In this document: positions 41,257 to 48,429 of the stretch, one piece after another
Position numbering within the stretch: the stretch's first letter is position 1
Layout: each line of letters begins with the position of its first letter
Source of the DNA: RPQJ01 sp046347155
Lineage (GTDB): Bacteria > Pseudomonadota > Gammaproteobacteria > Steroidobacterales > Steroidobacteraceae
Direction of reading: 5' to 3'
Assembly: GCA_046347155.1 (NCBI GenBank)
Contig: JAXMGT010000001.1
Location: forward strand, 1,816,686 to 1,880,685
DNA length: 64,000 bases
The notes under the pieces: generated by a model
The model's database searches: none
What the model was told of the DNA's origin: nothing
Seen by the model: the letters and a program-made list of their open reading frames with translations, nothing else
Program-made: the position numbers and the translations under genes

Positions 41257-43845
41257 TCAGATCACGAACTCGCGCGCCGGCTCGCGCAGGTTGTACCAGG
41301 AACTCATCGCACGGCCGTAGGCGCCCGCATTGGCGATCAGCAGCGTGTCGCCCTCGACCGTCGCAGGCAACAGCCGCTCATGGCCGAGGTAGTCGGCCGA
41401 CTCGCAGATGGGCCCGACCACGTTGTACACCTCGGTGCCGGGCTCGCCCAGCCGCGTGAGGTTGACGATGTCGTGGTGAGCGCCGTAGAGCGCCGGCCGG
41501 ATCAGCGAGTTCATGCCGGTCGCGACGCCGACGTACTGGACGGCGCCTTTGCCCTTCAGCTGGGTCACCTGGGCGACCAGCACGCCCGCCTGGGCGACCA
41601 GGAACCGGCCCGGCTCGAGCCAGAGGCCGAGCGACGGCCAACGCACGCGCAGGTCCTCGACCACGCCTTGCAGCATCGCGAGATCGACCGGCACCTGGCC
41701 GGGCTTCTCGGGCACGCCGAGACCGCCACCCAGGTCGATCACGCGAACATCCGGGAAACGGCCGGCCAGTTCACCGAGCAGCTGGCCGACCTGCTGCCAG
41801 TTGCGCACGTCGAACACGCCGCTGCCCGTGTGCGCGTGCAGCCCGACCACCCGGCATCCTGCGGCCTTCACGAGCCGGTCGACCTCGTCGAGTTCGAAGA
41901 TCGGGATGCCGAACTTGGCGTGGACGCCGGCGGTGCGCACGTGGTCGTGGTGGCCGCGGCCGAAGCCGGTGTCGATGCGCACGAGCACGTCGCGGCCTCG
42001 GAAGATTTCGGGCCAGTGGCGGAGCGCGTGGATGTTGTCGAGCGTCAGGTGGACGCCGCGGGCGAGCGCCCACTCGTACTCGGAACGCGGCGCGAAGTTC
42101 GGCGTGAACAGGATCCGGGACGGCTCGATGCCGGGGACCACCTCGAGCACGCGCTCGCACTCACCCTGCGACACGCACTCGAAGTCGAGGCCCATCGAGG
42201 CGTAGAGCTTCAGGATCTCGGGGTGCGGGTTCGCCTTGACCGCGTAGAAGATCCGCTCGACGCCGCCGATCCCGAGGAGCTGGCGGGCGGACGCCTCGAG
42301 CGAGGCCTTGTCGTAGACGTAGGCGCAACCCTCGGCGCGCGAGATCCGGATCAGGTCCTCGCGGCGTGCCTGCCACCACGGAGGCCCGCCCTCGCGCGGC
42401 TGGGCGCCGATGCCATGCAACTGCTCCCACGTGGGCCCGAGCACCTGGTCGGATGGCGCGTTCCGGACGATCACGTCGTGCAGCCGCGAGACGAGCCGGT
42501 CGCCCTGCTCCTCGTCGACGACGAACGTGATGTTCAGGTCGTTCGCCGCCTGCGTGACCAGGTAGATGCGCTGTTCTTCGAACAGTTCGAGCGCGGCGCC
42601 GAGCCGGTGCAGCGTGGCGCGGATGTTGCGCCCGACCAGACTCACCGCAGAACACGGACCGATCACCTCGACCCGGCACAGTGACGAGAGATCGGCGACC
42701 AGCGCGTCGAGCGCGCGGGCATCGAGAGAGTTCGCGGCAGGGTCGAGCGACACGGTCACCGTAGTCTCGGACGTGGACACGAGGTCCACCGAGAGCCCGT
42801 GCTGCTTGAACACCGCAAACGCGTCGGCCAGGAAGCCGACCTGGTGCCACATGCCGAGCGTCTCCATCGAGAAGAGCGTGATGCCCTTCTTCGTGCAGAC
42901 CGCCTTTACCCGCGCACCACCGGCCCCGCCCAGCGCGGTGATCACCGTGCCCTCGAGGTCCGGGCTCTGCGTTGCGTGGACGGAGAGCGGGATGCCGTAC
43001 TGCTTGACCGGCAGGATGCAGCGTGGATGCAGCACCTTGGCGCCGCTCGAGGCGATTTCCTGGGCCTCGTCGTAGTCGAGCGACTTGAGCAGCCGCGCGT
43101 TCGGCACCGCACGCGGATTGGCCGTGAACATGCCGGGCACGTCGGTCCAGATCTCGAGCCGGCGCGCATTCAGCTTCGCCGCGAAATAACTGCCCGAAGT
43201 GTCCGACCCGCCGCGACCGAGGAGCACGGTCTCGCCGCGCGCGTCGCTCGCGATGAAGCCCTGCGTGAGCAGCACGCTGCGACCCGCGGCGAGGCGCCGC
43301 TGCAGGTCGGGGTCCGGTTCGAAAGCGCAGGTGGCCGAGAGGTACCCGGCGCGTGCCGTCGCGCCGGAACGTTCCTCGGCGTGCAACACGGTGCGCGCAT
43401 CGAGCCACTGCACGGCCAGGCCCTCGGCCGAGAGGAAAGCGGCACCGATCCGCGTCGCCATCAGCTCGCCGGTCGCCATCACGCGGGCGCGCAGCCGGTC
43501 GCTCACCTCGCCGATCAGGTGGATGCCGGAGGCCATCCGGCGCAGGTCCGCGAAGTGGTGCTCGAGTTCGGCGCTGACCGGGATGCCGAGGTCGCGCGCG
43601 AGGTCGCAGTGGCGGCGCTCGATCTGCTCCATCACCGGTTCCCAGTCACCGGCGAGCGCCTTGGCGAGCAGCTGCTCGAGGCGATCGGTGATGCCGGACA
43701 GTGCGGAGTGGACGACGAGCGGCCGGAGGCCCTCGTCGAGCCGCGCGCGGACGACGCCCGCGACGTTCTTCCAGTTGCTGACGCTCGAAACGCTGGTGCC
43801 CCCGAACTTGAGGACGACCCAGTGCGATTCGGAATGGCTGGTCAT
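41257..43845 (-). CDS. lysAC: Bifunctional aspartate kinase / diaminopimelate decarboxylase
   Basis: 862-residue fusion of the first and last enzymes of lysine synthesis. The aspartate kinase part (1 to about 470) has LKFGGTSVSS (12-21), GRGGSDTSGSYFA and tandem ACT regions. The decarboxylase part (about 490-862) has the PLP Lys537 (FYAVKANPH), HAHTGSG, DLGGGLGVPE, EPGRFLVAQAG and Cys814 (GPICESAD). No frameshift separates the halves. It starts an operon with asd. A CG-rich hairpin at 43855-43871 lies just before the start and may shape translation. Confidence 0.96.
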   Translation of the reverse strand: MTSHSESHWVVLKFGGTSVSSVSNWKNVAGVVRARLDEGLRPLVVHSALSGITDRLEQLLAKALAGDWEPVMEQIERRHCDLARDLGIPVSAELEHHFADLRRMASGIHLIGEVSDRLRARVMATGELMATRIGAAFLSAEGLAVQWLDARTVLHAEERSGATARAGYLSATCAFEPDPDLQRRLAAGRSVLLTQGFIASDARGETVLLGRGGSDTSGSYFAAKLNARRLEIWTDVPGMFTANPRAVPNARLLKSLDYDEAQEIASSGAKVLHPRCILPVKQYGIPLSVHATQSPDLEGTVITALGGAGGARVKAVCTKKGITLFSMETLGMWHQVGFLADAFAVFKQHGLSVDLVSTSETTVTVSLDPAANSLDARALDALVADLSSLCRVEVIGPCSAVSLVGRNIRATLHRLGAALELFEEQRIYLVTQAANDLNITFVVDEEQGDRLVSRLHDVIVRNAPSDQVLGPTWEQLHGIGAQPREGGPPWWQARREDLIRISRAEGCAYVYDKASLEASARQLLGIGGVERIFYAVKANPHPEILKLYASMGLDFECVSQGECERVLEVVPGIEPSRILFTPNFAPRSEYEWALARGVHLTLDNIHALRHWPEIFRGRDVLVRIDTGFGRGHHDHVRTAGVHAKFGIPIFELDEVDRLVKAAGCRVVGLHAHTGSGVFDVRNWQQVGQLLGELAGRFPDVRVIDLGGGLGVPEKPGQVPVDLAMLQGVVEDLRVRWPSLGLWLEPGRFLVAQAGVLVAQVTQLKGKGAVQYVGVATGMNSLIRPALYGAHHDIVNLTRLGEPGTEVYNVVGPICESADYLGHERLLPATVEGDTLLIANAGAYGRAMSSWYNLREPAREFVI

Positions 43846-43902
43846 CGAGCGGGCCCCGGGCGACGCCCGGGTGCAGGAGCCGGGGGCCGCGTCAAAACAA
43901 CA

Positions 43903-44106
43903 TCACACGTCGTCGTAGACGTCCTTCAGCGCCTTCTGCAGACGCTTCTCGGCCAGCACGTCTTCGAGCTTGCTCCACGCCGCCTTACCGCGCTTCGTCA
44001 CCGGCTTGCGCCGGTCGACGCGATCGATGAAACGGTCGTAATCCTCTTCTTCCCCGCCGGCCACGAATTCCTCGTCGAGGTCGAAGTGCTCCTCGTCTCG
44101 TTCCAT
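43903..44106 (-). CDS. Small acidic protein, PA3496-like envelope family (tentative)
   Basis: 67 residues: an acidic N-terminus (MERDEEHFDLDEEF), a central RRKPVTKRGKAAWSKLEDVLAEKRL and an acidic end (KDVYDDV). The layout resembles the small PA3496 group seen in gammaproteobacteria. No signal or membrane segment is visible. The start at 44106 has AAGG before it; the long in-frame extension to 44331 has no support. It precedes lysAC in the same direction. Confidence 0.6.
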   Translation of the reverse strand: MERDEEHFDLDEEFVAGGEEEDYDRFIDRVDRRKPVTKRGKAAWSKLEDVLAEKRLQKALKDVYDDV

Positions 44107-44272
44107 GTCACGACCTTGAGAAAGTCCTGAGATTTCAACGTGCTGCCCGAAATTCCGGGCACAGGGCTGCGAACTATATACGAATCGGGAGGCGCGACAA
44201 GGGTCTTGTGTTGCGCCGCAGCGGCCGCCGGGCGCATCCCGTTGTTTTGGTTGGCAATACAGTACGTTACGT

Positions 44273-45088
44273 CTACTTTCGAACGACAAGCACCGGAGCA
44301 CCCCGGTCGAGGCCGAGGCCCTCGGCGGCACTCATCTCGGCCCGGGCAATCTCGAGCACGCCGAACGAATTCACGAGCGCCAGGTACTCACCGGGCCGGA
44401 CGTCCGAATAGGTCCGCCGCAGCGGGACCTCTCGTCCCGCCACCCGAACCACCGCGTGCGGGACGGCGTTCACGTGCATGGCGTCGATGTTGGTCAGCAG
44501 GTTGCCGAAGTGGTCGATCGTGACGACCGTGCCGCCCACACGGTCTGCGCCCCGCACCGGGTCGTCCAACCATCCGGGGATCAGTTCGGCCGCATCGTCC
44601 GCGACGGACCCCGGCGACTCCTGGCCGGACGCGAGCATTGCAGCGAGCGGTGCGAACACATCACGCCCATGGAACGTGGCACTCGGCGCATCGAGGCCGA
44701 GCCGCGACAGCGCCGGCGCGGCCACGCGCCGAAGTCGCGGTCGCTCGACGGCCGCAACGACGGCGGCGAGCAGCCCGTTGTCCGGCGCAAGGAACGCGTG
44801 CCCTTCCGCCTCGACGAGCGCGATCTCGCGGGCCCCGCCAACGCCCGGGTCGACGACCGCGACGTGCACGGTGCCGGACGGGAAATAGCGGAAAGAACGC
44901 GCGAGCCAGAACCCCGCCTCGGCCGGCCAGTGGGCGAGGATCTCGTGCGTCAGGTCCACGATCCGGACCTCCGGGTGGTGCGCGACCAGCCGGCCCTTCA
45001 TGACGCCGACGAACGGGTCGCGCAGGCCGAAATCGGTCGTGAGCGTCACGAGTCCGCAGGGGCGAAACGTCTGGGCATCGCTGGTCAT
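44273..45088 (-). CDS. SAM hydroxide adenosyltransferase (DUF62, chlorinase/fluorinase family)
   Basis: 271-residue enzyme of the DUF62 family, which hydrolyses S-adenosylmethionine to adenosine and methionine using water; only rare members use halide. Seen: LTTDFGLRDPFVGVMKG (16-32), DLTHEI, VVDPGVGGAR and FHGRDVFAPLAA, plus the C-terminal IDHFGNLLTNI. The Arg and His of the hydroxide-type triad appear present (GGAR, FHGRD), which argues against a fluorinase. Divergent to a histidine-phosphatase gene. Confidence 0.9.
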   Translation of the reverse strand: MTSDAQTFRPCGLVTLTTDFGLRDPFVGVMKGRLVAHHPEVRIVDLTHEILAHWPAEAGFWLARSFRYFPSGTVHVAVVDPGVGGAREIALVEAEGHAFLAPDNGLLAAVVAAVERPRLRRVAAPALSRLGLDAPSATFHGRDVFAPLAAMLASGQESPGSVADDAAELIPGWLDDPVRGADRVGGTVVTIDHFGNLLTNIDAMHVNAVPHAVVRVAGREVPLRRTYSDVRPGEYLALVNSFGVLEIARAEMSAAEGLGLDRGAPVLVVRK

Positions 45089-45163
45089 GTGCGGCCACCG
45101 CGCCCGCGAGCCGCGGGCGCCGACAGGTTAGACTGCGTCGCCTGTCCACGCCACGCCCCGCCG

Positions 45164-45835
45164 ATGCCCTACGTCCACCTGGTCCGCCACGCGCAGCCCG
45201 ACTTCACCGGCCACTACGACTCCGTCACGCCTCTCGGGCTCCGGCAGTCCGCGTGGCTCGGCGAGCATTACGCCGAGCGCGGCCTGCGGTTCGCCCGGGC
45301 CTTGTCCGGCAGCCTGGATCGCCAGGGCGGCACGCTGGCGGCGATGCTGACCGCCGGCCTCGAGGCCCCGCCGCCGCTCGTGGACCCGCGCTTCAACGAA
45401 TACGACGCCGCGAGCGTGCTCGGCGCCTACACGACCGGCGACGAGCGCGCGTTGCGTGCGGCCGGCGACCGGCGCTCGTATTTCACGGCGGTGCGGGACG
45501 CACTGCACGCGTGGTCACGGAGCGACGCCCCGATCCCCGGGGGAGAGTCCTGGGCCCAGTTCGGCGAGCGCGTGCACGCGGGACTCGAGGCGGCCTGCGC
45601 CGGCCTCGGCGCCGAAGACCAGGTGCTAATCGTCACGTCGGGCGGCGTGATCGGGCGTCTCGTCGCCGCCACGCTGGGCGCCGGCCCCGAGGCCGCGATC
45701 AACCTGAACCTGCAGACGCGCAACACCGGGGTGACGGAGATGATCGTCGGTCGGAGCGCCCGCCGGCTCGTGTCGTTCAATGCGGTCCCGCACCTCGAGC
45801 GCGCGGATCGCGCGGCGGCCGTCACGCATTCGTGA
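45164..45835 (+). CDS. Histidine phosphatase superfamily protein with second His replaced
   Basis: 223 residues. The N-terminal MPYVHLVRHAQ carries the phospho-acceptor His9 of the RHG motif (here RHA), and WAQFGERVHAGL the acid region. The second catalytic His, normally in a HGG motif, is Ser159 in LIVTSGGVIG. Such a change is seen in some branches of the family, so it may be a functional variant. Substrate unknown. Divergent from the SAM hydrolase gene. Confidence 0.82.
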   Translation: MPYVHLVRHAQPDFTGHYDSVTPLGLRQSAWLGEHYAERGLRFARALSGSLDRQGGTLAAMLTAGLEAPPPLVDPRFNEYDAASVLGAYTTGDERALRAAGDRRSYFTAVRDALHAWSRSDAPIPGGESWAQFGERVHAGLEAACAGLGAEDQVLIVTSGGVIGRLVAATLGAGPEAAINLNLQTRNTGVTEMIVGRSARRLVSFNAVPHLERADRAAAVTHS

Positions 45836-45881
45836 CCGCCGCCGCCGGTCCGCTGCCGGTCGGCGGGGGCCGCGAAGTCGA

Positions 45882-46454
45882 CTACTTGCCGACGGCCTTG
45901 TAGCTGTACTTCTGGCCCGACAGTGAGGCCTCGTACATCAGGCCGCCCTTGGCGATCGTGAACACTGCCATGCCCTTGTAGTACTTGCCGGCCGTGGCGG
46001 CGTCCTTCTTGCCGCCGCTCGCACCGACGCTGGCCCCGGCCGTGCTGGCAGTGCCGGACGCCGCGGCGGTGATCGCCACCGCATTCACGTTGGCGCCGAA
46101 TTCGAAATTCCCCGACGAGAATTCCTCGAACGCGCGCCGGTCCTCGAAGAAGATGATCTGGCTGTAGCCCTCGCCGCCGAGTTGCCAGCCGAAGCTGAGC
46201 TGCGCCATCCAGGTGTCGCCGACGTACCGGCCGCCGACGTAGGCGCGGCCCTCGCCGTAGGCGCCGCCGATGCCGACGCCGCCCTTGCCAATGGTCGGGA
46301 ACACCGCATAGCCGTAGGACTTCCCGAAGAACTCCCCGCTCTGCCCAGCGTTACGGAACAACTTGACGGTGTCGGAGTACTTGTCCGCGTGGGCCGGGGC
46401 CGACGCGAGCAGCACTGCCCCGAGCACGGCCAGGGTGCGGTATATCGATTTCAT
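45882..46454 (-). CDS. SYLF/YSC84-domain lipid-binding protein, secreted
   Basis: 190 residues with signal peptide MKSIYRTLAVLGAVLLASAP (cleavage near AHAD) and a SYLF domain: SYGYAVFPTIGKGGVGIGGAYGEG and SFGWQLGGEGYSQIIFF. The family binds phosphoinositides in eukaryotes; in bacteria it is periplasmic or envelope-associated with unknown role. The start at 46454 has GGAG before it and opens the signal. Confidence 0.9.
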   Translation of the reverse strand: MKSIYRTLAVLGAVLLASAPAHADKYSDTVKLFRNAGQSGEFFGKSYGYAVFPTIGKGGVGIGGAYGEGRAYVGGRYVGDTWMAQLSFGWQLGGEGYSQIIFFEDRRAFEEFSSGNFEFGANVNAVAITAAASGTASTAGASVGASGGKKDAATAGKYYKGMAVFTIAKGGLMYEASLSGQKYSYKAVGK

Positions 46455-46555
46455 GGTCCAGCTCCCGGTGATCGGCCGCGGCATGGCGGCCCGCCGATTC
46501 TAGCGCGCTTCGACGCGGCCAGACGGCATTGGGACAGGACTGGGTGCGGTGGAAC

Positions 46556-46632
46556 TGGTCGGAGCGGCGAGATTCGAACTCGCGACCCCTTGCACCCCAT
46601 GCAAGTGCGCTACCAGGCTGCGCCACGCTCCG
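46556..46632 (-). tRNA. tRNA-Pro (anticodon GGG)
   Basis: Minus-strand cloverleaf with acceptor CGGAGCG/CGCTCCG, D-arm GGCGCAGCCTGGTAGCGC, anticodon stem CTTGC/GCAAG around loop ATGGGGT (anticodon GGG), T-arm with GGTTCGAATC-like GAGTTCGAATCTC, and an encoded CCA end (46556-46558). It lies beyond the merR gene with the Sel1/TonB_C gene in between. Confidence 0.96.
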
Positions 46633-46694
46633 ACCGGGGGCGGAGTATACCATCGGCGCGGACATGCCGAGGGCCGCCGCGCACCGTCGATCCT

Positions 46695-47648
46695 TCAGTG
46701 AAGCACGAACTCGACGCCGACGGTGTACAGCGACTCCACCGGCCGCCCGGCCGCCCGCGCCGGATTGATCCGCCAAAGCCGGGAGGCGTCGACCGCTGCG
46801 CGATCGAGCGCGGGATCCCCGGAGGATTCCGCGAGTGTGGCACTGCACACCCAGCCGCTCGCGTCCACGTGCATGAGCACCTTGACACGCCCGCTGCTCC
46901 AGTCGCGCCTCGCGCCAACCGGGTAACTAGGTTGCACGATCTTCGATTCACCACCGAGTATCGTGGGTGCCGTGTCGGCCTGCAGGATCCGCCCGGTGCA
47001 CGCCGGCCCGGAGCCCGTCTCGCGATGCGCAGGACAGTTCGTGTGCTCGACGTCCCCGCAGCCTGGCACCACCAGGGGATGCGAGGACGGTCCGGTCGGC
47101 ATCGAGATCTGCACCTCCGGATCGAGGAAGCGAATCCACGCTTCGTCGAACTCGACGGGAGCTGTCGAATAGAGCTTCAGCGCCGGCCGCAATGCCTCCT
47201 CCAGCGTGCGTTGTATCTGGTTCGTCAGGCTCGGCAGCAGACGGTCCGCCTCGAGGAGGTCACGGTCCGACATGTGCGGCTGGACCTCGAGCATCGTGTC
47301 GACCGCCTGCTTTGAGGACCAGTCGGCATAGCCGCCGGTCGCATCTGCGGCAATTTCCAGCCAGGCGAAACCGAGTGGCTTGTTGACGGGCAGCGCCTTT
47401 CCGGTGAAGTACGCCACGCCGACCAGGTACTGGGCGCGGGAGTCGCCGGCAAGGGCATTGCGCTCGAGCATCGGGACGGCCTTGGCCTCGTTGCCCGAGC
47501 GAAGTGCCTCGACAGCGACCCGCATGCTTTCGGGGCCCACGGGAGGGACGGACTCGGCCGCCTCGCACGTGGCAGCCGACAGCAGGGCCGCAAGCAGCGC
47601 GGTGGCGGCACCCGACGTGAGGCGGCCGAACGATTCCGACTCGGCCAT
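46695..47648 (-). CDS. Secreted Sel1-repeat and TonB C-terminal domain protein
   Basis: About 317 residues. An N-terminal hydrophobic segment (about 12-28) ends near CEAAES and could be a signal peptide. Sel1-like repeats follow (SRAQYLVGVAYFTGKALPV, then PLGFAWLEIAAD), then a TonB-like C-terminal domain (VQPSYPVGARRDWSSGRVKV to VGVEFVL). There is no proline spacer, so it is not a standard TonB. Start chosen at 47648; in-frame ATGs at 47666 and beyond are possible. Lacks an obvious ExbB/ExbD partner nearby. Confidence 0.72.
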   Translation of the reverse strand: MAESESFGRLTSGAATALLAALLSAATCEAAESVPPVGPESMRVAVEALRSGNEAKAVPMLERNALAGDSRAQYLVGVAYFTGKALPVNKPLGFAWLEIAADATGGYADWSSKQAVDTMLEVQPHMSDRDLLEADRLLPSLTNQIQRTLEEALRPALKLYSTAPVEFDEAWIRFLDPEVQISMPTGPSSHPLVVPGCGDVEHTNCPAHRETGSGPACTGRILQADTAPTILGGESKIVQPSYPVGARRDWSSGRVKVLMHVDASGWVCSATLAESSGDPALDRAAVDASRLWRINPARAAGRPVESLYTVGVEFVLH

Positions 47649-47792
47649 TCTCGTGGACCGTGGCATCCATGCAGCGTCCATGCGGCCAGATTTGACCACA
47701 GAACGGCGTCGAAGCGCACCGGCGCGATGGACCGGTGCAGCGCAAGCAATGACTGGAAAACGCGTCCTGCCTCGACGTCGAAGGGGCGGCAG

Positions 47793-48149
47793 TCAGCGCC
47801 GCAGGATGCGGACGATTTCCTCGAGCTCGGTGCGCAGCTGGCGCGAGAGCTGCTGGACCTGCGTGACGTCCTCGCGCGCTTCCTCGCCCTCGAGGCGCTG
47901 GCGCGCTCCGCCGATCGTGAACCCCTGGTCGTACAGCAGCGCGCGGATCTGCCGGATCACGAGCACGTCCTGGCGCTGGTAGTAGCGTCGGTTGCCGCGG
48001 CGCTTCACGGGCTTGAGCTGCGGGAACTCCTGCTCCCAGTAGCGCAGCACGTGCGGCTTGACCGCGCAGAGCTCGCTCACCTCGCCGATCGTGAAGTAGC
48101 GCTTGCCGGGGATCGCCGGCAGTTCGTCGTTATTGCTGGGTTCCAGCAT
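47793..48149 (-). CDS. MerR-family transcriptional regulator
   Basis: 118 residues with an N-terminal MerR winged helix (YFTIGEVSELCAVKPHVLRYWEQEFPQL, 18-45; RRYYQRQDV, 54-62) and a coiled C-terminus. It has no metal-binding cysteine set. Gene order ihfA-merR after pheT is conserved in gammaproteobacteria. Overlaps the ihfA end by 20 bases. Target unknown. Confidence 0.9.
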   Translation of the reverse strand: MLEPSNNDELPAIPGKRYFTIGEVSELCAVKPHVLRYWEQEFPQLKPVKRRGNRRYYQRQDVLVIRQIRALLYDQGFTIGGARQRLEGEEAREDVTQVQQLSRQLRTELEEIVRILRR

Positions 48150-48429
48150 ACGCTTCCACGCGCGCCTTCAGTTTCTGCCCTGGACGGAACGTCACCACGC
48201 GGCGCGCGCTGATCGGGATCTCCTCGCCGGTCTTCGGATTGCGGCCCGGCCGCTGGTTCTTGCTGCGCAGGTCGAAATTACCGAAGCCCGAAAGCTTCAC
48301 CTGCTCGCCCGTCGCCAGCGACGAACGCAGTTCCTCGAAGAAAAGGTCGACGAGCTCACGGGCCTCACGCTTGTTGAGGCCGAGCTGATCGAACAGCGCT
48401 TCGGCGATTTCGGCCTTGGTCAATGCCAT
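48130..48429 (-). CDS. ihfA: Integration host factor subunit alpha
   Basis: 99-residue DNA-bending histone-like protein. MALTKAEIAEALFDQLGLNK at the N-terminus and the beta-arm GRNPKTGEEIPI with the Pro that intercalates into DNA are visible. The ATG is placed directly after the pheT TAA. IHF beta is encoded at the other end of the window (63655). Confidence 0.97.
   Translation of the reverse strand: MALTKAEIAEALFDQLGLNKREARELVDLFFEELRSSLATGEQVKLSGFGNFDLRSKNQRPGRNPKTGEEIPISARRVVTFRPGQKLKARVEAYAGTQQ

Noticed and set aside
43855..43871. CCCGGGCG/CGCCCGGG hairpin upstream of lysAC as a terminator
   Set aside because: One-base loop and no T-run on either strand; at best a leader structure.
47718..47740. 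GCACCGG/CCGGTGC hairpin after merR as a terminator
   Set aside because: No T-run follows on the minus strand; it may be a processing or Rho-related structure.
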